Shown piece after piece: positions 7,458-14,335 of a DNA stretch of 41,962 nt. Source of the stretch: Candidatus Gastranaerophilales bacterium (GTDB lineage Bacteria > Cyanobacteriota > Vampirovibrionia > Gastranaerophilales > Gastranaerophilaceae). A program made the position numbers and the translations under genes. Position 1 is the stretch's first letter. Each line of letters begins with the position of its first letter. The notes below the pieces were generated by a model that was not told the origin of the DNA, ran no database searches, and saw only the letters and a program-made list of their open reading frames with translations. The stretch spans positions 1 through 41,962 of the forward strand of contig CAJUPC010000019.1 of the NCBI GenBank assembly GCA_910588555.1, given 5' to 3'.

Positions 7458-8462
7458 ATGAGTTTAACAGTATACTTAGGGATAGATGTCGGCTCGGTAA
7501 CGACAAAATTAGCACTAGTTGATGAAAACGGTAAATATATAGACAGTTATATGCTTAAAACTGCAGGAAAACCTGTAATGGCTGTTCAGACAGGTTTAAC
7601 CGAATTGTTTAAGAAAAGAATTACGGATTACGATGTAAAAGGTGTCGGAACTACAGGTTCGGGCAGAAATCTTGCAGGCGCTTTAGTCGGTGCAGATGTT
7701 ATTAAAAATGAGATTACTGCTCACGCTGTTGCGGCAAGTATTAATGTTCCCGGGGTTCAAACAATTTTGGAAATTGGCGGCCAGGACAGCAAAATTATCA
7801 TTCTTCGTGACGGTATTGTAACGGATTTTGCCATGAACACTGTTTGTGCTGCCGGTACGGGCTCGTTCTTAGACCATCAGGCGCAAAGACTTAATGTTCC
7901 TATTGAATTATTTGGAGAAACGGCTTTAAAATCTCAAAATCCCGCTCGTATTGCAGGAAGATGCGGTGTATTTGCGGAAAGTGACTTAATCCACAAACAG
8001 CAATTAGGTTATCCTGTTGAAGATTTGCTCTACGGACTTTGTCAGGCGCTTGTAAGAAATTATCTTGCAAACCTTGCTCTAGGAAAAGAATTGCTTCCTG
8101 TATTTTCATTCCAAGGTGGCGTTGCAACAAATACAGGTATGGTAAAAGCGTTTGAAGAAGCTTTAGGACATAAAGTTATAGTTCCCGAAAACCACCAGAC
8201 AATGGGTGCAATCGGTGCGGCATTGTTGGCAATGGAAAATCATCAGTATACTGAGGCTGAAACTAAATTTAAAGGCTGGCAGGTTGCTGATATGTCTTTT
8301 CATTCAATAACTTGCGATTGTACGGGATGTTCAAATAACTGCGAAGTCATCACCATTGTTGAGGGCGAACAGGAAGTTCAGCATGTTGAAAAGATTAAAG
8401 ATATCAAAGGTAACATTATCGCACGCTGGGGCGGAACCTGCGGACGCTGGGATATAAATTAA
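7458..8462 (+). CDS. BadF/HgdC-type ATPase, acyl-CoA dehydratase activase family
   Basis: The family are ASKHA-fold ATPases with a bridging 4Fe-4S cluster that push electrons to radical enzymes such as 2-hydroxyacyl-CoA dehydratases. The 334-aa protein (start at 7458, GAGGG just upstream) has GIDVGSVTTK (phosphate 1), GGQDSK, the two cluster cysteines in NTVCAAGTGSFLD and GRCGVFAESD, and the adenosine motif FQGGVATN. A C-terminal tail adds C-x-C-x2-C-x3-C around CDCTGCSNNC, which is extra to simple HgdC and could hold a second metal site. No dehydratase subunit is nearby. It is coupled (TAATG) to a YkgJ protein and rlmN, so its real partner is unclear. Confidence 0.85.
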   Translation: MSLTVYLGIDVGSVTTKLALVDENGKYIDSYMLKTAGKPVMAVQTGLTELFKKRITDYDVKGVGTTGSGRNLAGALVGADVIKNEITAHAVAASINVPGVQTILEIGGQDSKIIILRDGIVTDFAMNTVCAAGTGSFLDHQAQRLNVPIELFGETALKSQNPARIAGRCGVFAESDLIHKQQLGYPVEDLLYGLCQALVRNYLANLALGKELLPVFSFQGGVATNTGMVKAFEEALGHKVIVPENHQTMGAIGAALLAMENHQYTEAETKFKGWQVADMSFHSITCDCTGCSNNCEVITIVEGEQEVQHVEKIKDIKGNIIARWGGTCGRWDIN

Positions 8463-9133
8463 TGACAGATTTAAATTCTAAAATTAATACAATGAAGCAA
8501 AAGTATCGCGAAATTTTTCTTAAATCCGTTGAGGCTATAAATGAACGTATCCAAGAAATCAGACCCGACGAAATTGAAGGTGATATTTTTGATACTTTTG
8601 AAAAAGACAGCAAAGGTGCTCAGTGGCAAAGTGCAGTTCTTGAAATGTTTGAAAAAGACATTTCAAAAGAAATTTATAGAAAATGGAAAGAAATACTTGA
8701 CTACCGTAAAAATTTTCACTGCAAAGGTTGTGCAACCTGCTGTAATTTGGCGTGTTCGGAATTTTCTCCCGAGGAATTGAAAGAAAAAGCCGCAAACGGT
8801 GATAAATTTGCCACACAATTTATGAGTATTTTTGTACCTTACCAAACTCGCGAAGAAGCCGAGAAAATTTATCCAGAATATTTAAAATTGCTGGCAGAGC
8901 TCAAAGAAGATGAAGTTTATTTTTATCATTGTCCGAAATTAACAGATTGCAAACGCTGTTCAGATTACGAGAACAGACCAGAAATTTGCAGAGCTTTTCC
9001 TGACAACCCGTTGAGCATTCTGCCTGAAAGTTGCGGATTTTATGAGTGGCGTCAAGAAGTGGAGCCTGTTGCGCTTATGCTTCATTCAATGGTAGAAATA
9101 ATTGATTATTATAAAGAGAAAATAAAAAAATGA
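8462..9133 (+). CDS. YkgJ-family cysteine-cluster protein
   Basis: The 223-aa protein has the YkgJ/CxxCxxCC-type pattern: FHCKGCATCCN near residue 83 and a later set HCPKL...CKRCSDYENRPEICRAFP...CGF. These cysteines probably bind a zinc ion or iron-sulfur cluster; the biochemical role of the family is not settled. The N-terminal ~75 residues are charged and helical. Its start shares one base with the upstream activase stop and its stop overlaps the rlmN start by 4 bases, so all three genes are probably translated in a coupled way. Confidence 0.8.
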   Translation: MTDLNSKINTMKQKYREIFLKSVEAINERIQEIRPDEIEGDIFDTFEKDSKGAQWQSAVLEMFEKDISKEIYRKWKEILDYRKNFHCKGCATCCNLACSEFSPEELKEKAANGDKFATQFMSIFVPYQTREEAEKIYPEYLKLLAELKEDEVYFYHCPKLTDCKRCSDYENRPEICRAFPDNPLSILPESCGFYEWRQEVEPVALMLHSMVEIIDYYKEKIKK

Positions 9134-10149
9134 AAATATTATCGGGATTAAATTTAAATGAAATAGAACAAATTACTGACGAGCTGGGTGCTTCAAAATT
9201 TAGAGCGCGTCAAATTCATAACTGGATTTATTTAAAATCAGTAAGAGAAATTGATGAAATGACTGATTTATCGGTAAAATTCAGAGAAGAATTAAAGAAA
9301 GCTGCGACAGTTTCTGACACCAAAATTAAAGTTAAACAGGAAAGTTCTGACGGAACATTAAAGTATTTGCTGGAATTTCCTGACGGAGAGTGTGTTGAAA
9401 CAGTTTTAATGCGTTTTGATAACCGAGCAAATTTGACAGCATGCGTAAGTTCTCAGGTGGGGTGTGCTGTAAACTGTTCATTCTGCGCGACAGGTAAAAG
9501 AGGTTTTATTAGAAATCTTTCTTATAAAGAAATTATTGAACAAGTTTTGACTATTCAAAGAGATACAGGTCTTAAAGTTACCAATATTGTCTTTATGGGG
9601 CAGGGTGAACCGCTGTTGAACCTTGATAATGTTTTAAAGGCAATGGAAATTTTTAATGAGAACTTCCAAATCGGAGCGCGAAGAATAACCGTTTCTACAT
9701 CCGGTATCATTCCCGGAATTGCAAGACTTGCCGAAAACGATATGCAATCAACACTTGCAATTTCACTTCATGCACATAACCACGAAACACGTGCAAAATT
9801 AATGCAGATTGAAAACAAGTATCCTATGCCCGAATTGAAAAAAGCTCTTAAAAATTATATTGAAAAAACAGGCAGAAGAATTACTATCGAATATCTTTTG
9901 ATAAAAGATTTGAATGACACTTTAGAAAGTGCAAAACAGCTTGTTAATTATATTCATGATTTAAAATGTAATGTTAATCTTATACCATATAACCCTACAG
10001 AAAAAAATGATTATCAAAAGCCTTCAGGTAATTCGATTATGCGATTTAAATCACTTCTTGAGCAATCAGGTAAAAAGGTTACTGTAAGATTGGAACGCGG
10101 AGCAGATATTGACGCTGCGTGCGGACAATTGAGAGGAAAAGTTTCTTAA
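9130..10149 (+). CDS. rlmN: 23S rRNA/tRNA adenine C2-methyltransferase RlmN
   Basis: This radical SAM enzyme methylates C2 of A2503 in 23S rRNA and of A37 in some tRNAs. The 339-aa sequence has the CxxxCxxC cluster motif as C112-C116-C119, the GQGEPL segment, the ISLHA strand and the C-terminal ERGADIDAACGQLRGK containing the second conserved Cys needed for the ping-pong mechanism. Length is normal. It overlaps the upstream YkgJ gene (ATGA), placing it as the last gene of the activase-YkgJ-rlmN operon. Confidence 0.95.
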   Translation: MKILSGLNLNEIEQITDELGASKFRARQIHNWIYLKSVREIDEMTDLSVKFREELKKAATVSDTKIKVKQESSDGTLKYLLEFPDGECVETVLMRFDNRANLTACVSSQVGCAVNCSFCATGKRGFIRNLSYKEIIEQVLTIQRDTGLKVTNIVFMGQGEPLLNLDNVLKAMEIFNENFQIGARRITVSTSGIIPGIARLAENDMQSTLAISLHAHNHETRAKLMQIENKYPMPELKKALKNYIEKTGRRITIEYLLIKDLNDTLESAKQLVNYIHDLKCNVNLIPYNPTEKNDYQKPSGNSIMRFKSLLEQSGKKVTVRLERGADIDAACGQLRGKVS

Positions 10150-10167
10150 CAAAGTGCAATTTCAGGG

Positions 10168-10196
10168 TTGAAATATCTTGAAAATACTGTTATAAT
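10168..10196 (+). promoter_or_regulatory. Promoter of the MBL-fold gene
   Basis: TTGAAA (10168-10173), a 17-base spacer and a perfect TATAAT (10191-10196). The downstream start codon is only about 25-31 bases beyond the -10 box. Confidence 0.65.
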
Positions 10197-10221
10197 ATTA
10201 TATGGGTTTATGAATTGATGG

Positions 10222-11019
10222 ATGCTTATGGATTTAACAGTTTTAGTTGATAACAATTGTAAGACAGGCAGCCATTTGCTGGCTGAGTTTGGTTTATCTT
10301 TTCTTTTAGAAAATGAATACCACAAAGTTTTATTTGATTGCGGTTCAAGCGATGTGTTTATTAAAAATGCATATAAAATGGGGCTTGATTTGAGCCATGT
10401 AACAGAAATTGTTTTATCGCACGGTCACAAAGATCATACTGGCGGTCTTATGAGATTGCAGGATTTATACAGAAAAATGCTTATTGCCGGTATTAGTCTT
10501 AATGTTAAAACTATTATGGCACATCCTGATGTTTTTGAAGCTAAATTTAATGACAATTCAGAAAATATAGGTTTCCCAAACAGTCCTGCAAATTTATGTG
10601 ATATTTTTGACATAGAATATTCTCGTGAGCCTAAATGGATTTCCCCAAAATTACTTTATGTTGGTGAAATACCCAAAGATTACAGCACCGATTATAATTA
10701 CAATGATGAAACAGCTCTTGTTTATAAATCATCCAAAGGTTTGGTTATAATAACGGGATGTGCACATGTCGGAGTTCAAAATCTTATAGAATATGCGCGA
10801 AAAGTTACGGGCGAAAATAAAATAGATTCATTTATCGGTGGAGTTTTTCTATGCAATAAGAGTGAATATAAAATCAGAGAACTTGGAAATTATTTGAAAA
10901 AACAAAATATAACAAACTTTTATCCATGTCATTGTTGTGATTTAAATACAAAACTTATTCTTTCCGAATATATTAAGATGAAAGAAGTATATTCCGGTCT
11001 TACTTTGACGTTTAATTAA
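10222..11019 (+). CDS. MBL-fold metallohydrolase
   Basis: The 265-aa protein is a metallo-beta-lactamase-fold enzyme with SHGHKDHTGG (metal site), FDCGSS, a late TGCAHVG motif and a terminal YPCHCCD segment. This arrangement matches the group annotated as dihydropterin-ribofuranosyl-aminobenzene phosphate synthase-like (COG1237). The substrate cannot be told from the sequence. Starts at 10222 or 10228 are both possible; neither has a good Shine-Dalgarno site. It has its own strong promoter and stands alone between rlmN and rpmI. Confidence 0.8.
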   Translation: MLMDLTVLVDNNCKTGSHLLAEFGLSFLLENEYHKVLFDCGSSDVFIKNAYKMGLDLSHVTEIVLSHGHKDHTGGLMRLQDLYRKMLIAGISLNVKTIMAHPDVFEAKFNDNSENIGFPNSPANLCDIFDIEYSREPKWISPKLLYVGEIPKDYSTDYNYNDETALVYKSSKGLVIITGCAHVGVQNLIEYARKVTGENKIDSFIGGVFLCNKSEYKIRELGNYLKKQNITNFYPCHCCDLNTKLILSEYIKMKEVYSGLTLTFN

Positions 11020-11037
11020 CAAAATTAAACATTGTGC

Positions 11038-11066
11038 TTGCAATACGGTATTTAGCGTATTATAAT
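11038..11066 (+). promoter_or_regulatory. Promoter of rpmI-rplT
   Basis: TTGCAA (11038-11043), a 17-base spacer and TATAAT (11061-11066), leaving a leader of about 75 bases before rpmI. Confidence 0.7.
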
Positions 11067-11077
11067 TTTCTTGCAGA

Positions 11078-11106
11078 AGTTTTATGGCTTTGGTATGCCA
11101 AAAACT
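11078..11106 (+). promoter_or_regulatory. Leader hairpin upstream of rpmI-rplT
   Basis: AGTTTT-a-TGGC pairs with GCCA-AAAACT around an 8-base loop, leaving one bulged A. It sits in the 5' UTR between the promoter and the rpmI RBS, where autogenous control by L20 acts in other bacteria. Similarity to a known L20 leader has not been checked, so the role is an inference. Confidence 0.4.
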
Positions 11107-11148
11107 TTCTAAGGACACTAACCGTGCATAGCACAGAAAGAGGACGAA

Positions 11149-11358
11149 ATGCCAAAAATGAAGACACACAAATCTGCTGCAAAACGCTACAAAGTTACTG
11201 CAACAGGTAAAATTGTTAGAAGACAAGCAGGCATAGGCCACTTACTTCAACACAAATCTGCTTCCAGAAAACGCAGAATTTTCAAAACAGTATCAATTTC
11301 TGATTCACATTTCAAATTGATATCTAAAGAGTTACCTTACAAGAAGTATGCAAGATAG
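11149..11358 (+). CDS. rpmI: Large ribosomal subunit protein bL35
   Basis: This small basic ribosomal protein (69 aa) has the family start MPKMKTHKSAAKRYKVTATGK and later HLLQHKSASRKRR. AGAGGA lies upstream at good spacing. It is followed after 11 bases by rplT, the usual partner. The infC gene that commonly opens this operon is absent here, and a dedicated promoter precedes rpmI. Confidence 0.97.
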   Translation: MPKMKTHKSAAKRYKVTATGKIVRRQAGIGHLLQHKSASRKRRIFKTVSISDSHFKLISKELPYKKYAR

Positions 11359-11369
11359 GAGGCAAGTAA

Positions 11370-11723
11370 ATGAGAGTAAAACGTGGTAATGTATTACGCA
11401 AAAGACATAAAAAAATATTAAAATTAGCTAAAGGCTTTATCGGTGCTAGAAGCAGAATTTTCAAAGTTGCTAACTGTGCTGTTATGAAAGCTTTGAAATA
11501 TGCTTACAGAGATAGAAGAACTAATAAACGCAATATGCGTCGTTTATGGATTGTTAGAATTAATGCTGCAGTTAGAGAACGCGGTATGAGCTATTCTAAA
11601 TTTGTTAATGCTTGCAAAAAAGCTAACATTACTGTAAACAGAAAAATGCTTGCTGATTTGGCTGTAAGAGATGCAGAAGCTTTCACAGTAGTTTTTGAAG
11701 CAGCTCAAAAAGCCGCAAAATAA
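11370..11723 (+). CDS. rplT: Large ribosomal subunit protein bL20
   Basis: The 117-aa basic protein has the typical start MRVKRGNVLRKRHKKILKLA and continues with AKGFIGARSRIFKVA and RDRRTNKRNMRRLWI. It binds 23S rRNA early in 50S assembly and in many bacteria represses its own operon. A strong AGGAGG precedes the ATG. It is the last gene before a clear terminator. Confidence 0.97.
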   Translation: MRVKRGNVLRKRHKKILKLAKGFIGARSRIFKVANCAVMKALKYAYRDRRTNKRNMRRLWIVRINAAVRERGMSYSKFVNACKKANITVNRKMLADLAVRDAEAFTVVFEAAQKAAK

Positions 11724-11750
11724 CCAATTTAACAAATTAAATATGTGATT

Positions 11751-11777
11751 AAGCTCCTTTTTTAAAGGAGCTTTTTT
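11751..11777 (+). terminator. Terminator after rplT
   Basis: Hairpin arms AAGCTCC / GGAGCTT around a T/A-rich loop, followed by a run of six T, about 28 bases after the rplT stop. Confidence 0.85.
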
Positions 11778-11860
11778 ACAAATCTTCACAAAAAAGTCAA
11801 TTTTTAATCACAGAAAAACTTTATATAAATGTAAGGTTAGGTTAAATATTGGAGATACTT

Positions 11861-12352
11861 ATGGTTGGTAATGATTTTGATACACCGATAATGCATCAGG
11901 ATTTGGCAAACTATGCTATGGGCCCTTTAAGTGCTCCATTTGGAAATGTTATTCATCCTTACAATACAAATATGCTTCGCGGTTCTACTATGCCAAGACA
12001 GTTGGATGCTGATAAAGTTGAAATAATGAAGCAAAAAGAAAAGCAGGATAAAAGCACATTTAAAAAAGCTGTAGTTACTCTCGGGGTAATACTTGCGGCT
12101 GGATTTATACCGTTTATTCGTAAAGGAATTAAAAATGGGAATTTATGGCAGTCTGTAAAAGATTTGTTTAAATCGAGTCCAAAACAATCAATAATGCCGC
12201 GTGTTAAAAAATGGTTTGGCGCACGCAAAGAAAACATTAAGAATTTGTATGGCAAATCAAGAGATAGTTTTAATAATAATATGCCAAAAGTTAAAAATTG
12301 GTTCTCGGATAAATGGGACGGATTAAAAAAGATTTTTAAATTTAAGAAATAA
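11861..12352 (+). CDS. Hypothetical protein with one membrane helix
   Basis: I do not recognise the family. The start at 11861 is chosen because GGAGA sits 5 bases upstream; an in-frame TTG at 11849 would overlap that site. The 163-aa product has a polar N-terminus (about 60 residues), one hydrophobic segment (AVVTLGVILAAGFIPFI, about residues 70-87), then a very basic C-terminal half rich in Lys and Trp (KKWFGARKENIK, VKNWFSDKWDGLKK, KIFKFKK). A cytoplasm-facing basic tail that touches nucleic acid or lipid headgroups is possible but unproven. It is a single gene between two terminators. Confidence 0.7.
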   Translation: MVGNDFDTPIMHQDLANYAMGPLSAPFGNVIHPYNTNMLRGSTMPRQLDADKVEIMKQKEKQDKSTFKKAVVTLGVILAAGFIPFIRKGIKNGNLWQSVKDLFKSSPKQSIMPRVKKWFGARKENIKNLYGKSRDSFNNNMPKVKNWFSDKWDGLKKIFKFKK

Positions 12353-12364
12353 ATATACAACCCC

Positions 12365-12394
12365 GCGCAATATATTTTACATATTGCGCTTTTT
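12365..12394 (+). terminator. Terminator after the one-helix hypothetical gene
   Basis: Perfect 9-bp arms GCGCAATAT / ATATTGCGC with a 7-base loop and a trailing T5. It overlaps the -35 box of the next gene's promoter. Confidence 0.75.
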
Positions 12395-12404
12395 AATGTA
12401 TAAT
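12376..12404 (+). promoter_or_regulatory. Promoter of yajQ
   Basis: TTTACA (12376-12381), 17 bases and TATAAT (12399-12404). The -35 box lies in the loop and right arm of the preceding terminator. Confidence 0.55.
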
Positions 12405-12441
12405 TAAGAGGTGAGCGGGTTTTATAAACACAGGAGGAAAA

Positions 12442-12942
12442 ATGGCTAAAGATTGCAGTTTTGATGTGGTTTCGGAATTTGATAAACAGGAGCTTGTAAA
12501 CGCTGTTGATCAGGTTAAACGTGATGTAAGTTCTCGTTTTGACTTGAAAGATTCGGGGTCTACAATTGAATTAGAAGCTGACAAGGCTATTACTATTACA
12601 TCAAGCGATGATATGAAGTTGAGAAATATTTATGATATTCTTCAAACAAAGCTTGTTAAAAGAAATTTGAGTATCAGGATTTTGGACGCACAGCCTGTTG
12701 AAAATGCTCTTGGCGGCAAAGTCAGACAGGTATATAATTTGCGAAAAGGTTTGAGCCAAGAACTTGCAAAAAAAATCGTTGCTGATATAAAAGAGTCAAA
12801 AAAGAAAGTTCAAGCCTCAATTCAAGGTGATCAGGTGAGAGTTTCGGGCAAAGATAAAGACGACTTGCAGGCGATAATTCAGCTTTTGCGTTCTAATGAA
12901 GACAAATACGATTATCCTTTGCAGTTTACAAATTACAGATAA
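12442..12942 (+). CDS. yajQ: YajQ-family nucleotide-binding protein
   Basis: The 166-aa protein matches the YajQ family along its length: start MAKDCSFDVVSEFDKQELVN, the SRFDLKDS turn, the middle ALGGKVRQVYNLRKGLSQE and the end DYPLQFTNYR. Some family members bind cyclic di-GMP and act with transcription factors; others are of unsettled function, so the ligand here is unproven. AGGAGG lies upstream. It is a single gene and its stop merges into a bidirectional terminator shared with the convergent prepilin gene. Confidence 0.93.
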   Translation: MAKDCSFDVVSEFDKQELVNAVDQVKRDVSSRFDLKDSGSTIELEADKAITITSSDDMKLRNIYDILQTKLVKRNLSIRILDAQPVENALGGKVRQVYNLRKGLSQELAKKIVADIKESKKKVQASIQGDQVRVSGKDKDDLQAIIQLLRSNEDKYDYPLQFTNYR

Positions 12943-12968
12943 AAGTCGGGTTTAATAACCCGACTTTT
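12941..12968. terminator. Bidirectional terminator between yajQ and a prepilin gene
   Basis: AAAAGTCGGG and CCCGACTTTT are perfect 10-bp arms with an 8-base loop. A/T flanks on each side let it serve both strands. Confidence 0.85.
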
Positions 12969-12970
12969 AA

Positions 12971-13728
12971 TTATTTGCAAGATATTTTGCCTCCGTATTC
13001 AAGATCATCACAATGTAAATAATCAAGGTTACCGTATTTGATTACCCAGCCCATACAACTGTAGCCTGTTTCATAGCACCTTTCCATTTTTTGAGACATC
13101 TTCATATAGTCCGGTAATTTTATGCCTTCTGGAGTAATATGTACCTGAAATATATCTTTTCCAAATGTATTGGGAGGTTTTGGCCCGTTTATATCATAGT
13201 ATATGATCCCTAATTGCGTAATGGGAGTATCAACATATTCTATTCTTTCAAGCATAAATGATATTGCAGAACCGTCATTTAAAATTACCATATAATTTTT
13301 ACTTGCTCGAGTGATAAAATTTACGCTGTCTGTTCCATTCAAATTTTTATAAAAACTGTTTGGGAAGCAGCCAGCTTCAAAACCACAGTCTTTTATAATT
13401 TTTAAATATGGCTTAAAATAATCGTATAATTTGGTCGAACCTTCTACTGTGGCTAAACCTGAAGTTATGGCCTGTGGTGGAGGGTTTTCTATAGAAGCAA
13501 GTTGATACGATTGATTAATCAGCGAATAAAATTTTTTTATTTTTGATACGGTAATTTGTTCTTGATAACTTTGTATCAATGACGGTATAGTAAGCGCCGC
13601 AACTACACCAATAATTGCTAAAGTGATTAAAAGCTCCGCTAATGTAAACGCAAAAGAAGCCCTAAAAAATCCTAAACCAAGAGCTTCGGGGGGGGGGCAA
13701 TCACAGCACTATTTTTAAATCTTAACAT
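12971..13728 (-). CDS. Prepilin-like protein, frame broken at a C10 tract (off state)
   Basis: The body reads to the stop at 12971 and holds an FTLAELLITLAIIGVVAALT pilin helix, then a Cys-containing globular region with DINGPKPPNTFGKDIF, a motif shared by the other pilin-like genes here. The only good start is the ATG at 13728 (GGAGG upstream), which encodes M-L-R-F-K-N-S-A-V-I-A-P. The leader then meets ten C (13688-13697) and runs to a stop after six more codons. With 11 C the leader would join the body as a full prepilin of about 251 residues. As written the gene should be off unless slippage restores the frame. A homopolymer-length error in the assembly is also possible. Confidence 0.75.
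13688..13697 (-). repeat. C10 homopolymer in prepilin leader codons
   Basis: Ten G on the plus strand (C on the coding strand) in otherwise AT-rich DNA. By hand translation 10 C and 9 C lead to early stops, while 11 C (also 8 or 14) joins the leader to the prepilin body. It is a candidate slipped-strand switch. Confidence 0.8.
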
Positions 13729-13756
13729 ATAAATACCTCCGTCTTTCTATTTACTC

Positions 13757-13785
13757 ATTATTTACTATATTTCGTTTTTTGTCAA
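13757..13785 (-). promoter_or_regulatory. Promoter of the prepilin gene, cassette copy 2
   Basis: TTGACA (13780-13785), a 17-base spacer and AATAAT (13757-13762), as in the other two cassette copies. Confidence 0.7.
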
Positions 13786-13841
13786 GTGTGCCAATTTTGT
13801 ATAAGTTTTACAAACCTTGGTCAGAGGTTTTTGTCAACCTA

Positions 13842-14195
13842 TTATAATGAAGTTATTTTATTTTTCTCGTCTACAATTACTATTGTAGGTTTATAATTAT
13901 CCATTTCTTCGGGGGTATAGAGACCATACGCGATAATAATAACTTTGTCACCGGGCTGAACTTTTCTTGCCGCAGCACCGTTAAGACAGATTTTGCCCGA
14001 GTCGGGTTCGCCTTTTATTACGTATGTATGAAATCTTTCGCCGTTATCTATATCTAATATGTCTACTTTTTGCCATTCTTTTATTTTTGATGCTTTCATC
14101 AATGTTTCGTCAATCGTAATCGAGCCGACATAATTTAAGTTTGCATCTGTAACTGTTGCTCTATGTATTTTTGAACTTATAAATTCTTGAAGCAT
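13842..14195 (-). CDS. panD: Aspartate 1-decarboxylase proenzyme
   Basis: Makes beta-alanine from aspartate for pantothenate and CoA. The 117-aa proenzyme has the self-cleavage site G24-S25 in NYVGSITID, which yields the pyruvoyl cofactor. It also has the later NGAAARKVQPGDKVIIIAYG signature. AGAGGA lies 7 bases before the ATG. It stands alone on the minus strand. CoA synthesis is also represented by coaX at 27 kb. Confidence 0.95.
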   Translation of the reverse strand: MLQEFISSKIHRATVTDANLNYVGSITIDETLMKASKIKEWQKVDILDIDNGERFHTYVIKGEPDSGKICLNGAAARKVQPGDKVIIIAYGLYTPEEMDNYKPTIVIVDEKNKITSL

Positions 14196-14276
14196 TTTTT
14201 TATCCTCTTATAACTTTTTGGGGCTAAAGATTTTATATCTCGCGTGAATATTTTAACTCAAACATTTTGAAAAATC

Positions 14277-14317
14277 AAAAAAAGAAGATGTAACAGTTAC
14301 AAAAACAGTTACATCTT
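14277..14317 (-). terminator. Terminator of the GH13 operon
   Basis: AAGATGTAAC and GTTACATCTT are 10-bp arms around a 13-base loop. On the minus strand the hairpin is followed by a T-rich run, about 20 bases after the hydrolase stop. Confidence 0.7.
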
Positions 14318-14335
14318 GTTGTTTATTTAATGTGC

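Larger units (their letters stand above)
13598..13785 (-). repeat. Promoter-leader-pilin helix cassette, copy 2
   Basis: From the TTGACA box to the end of the pilin helix codons, this stretch closely matches 33273-33458 and, where visible, 1-72. The match covers the promoter, 5' UTR, leader, C10 run and hydrophobic helix, then fades in the globular part. This suggests duplication, or gene conversion of the 5' end. Confidence 0.75.

Noticed and set aside
13812..13830. AAACCT/AGGTTT hairpin between panD and the C10 pilin
   Set aside because: Only six pairs, with no T-run in panD's direction; too weak to call a terminator or operator.
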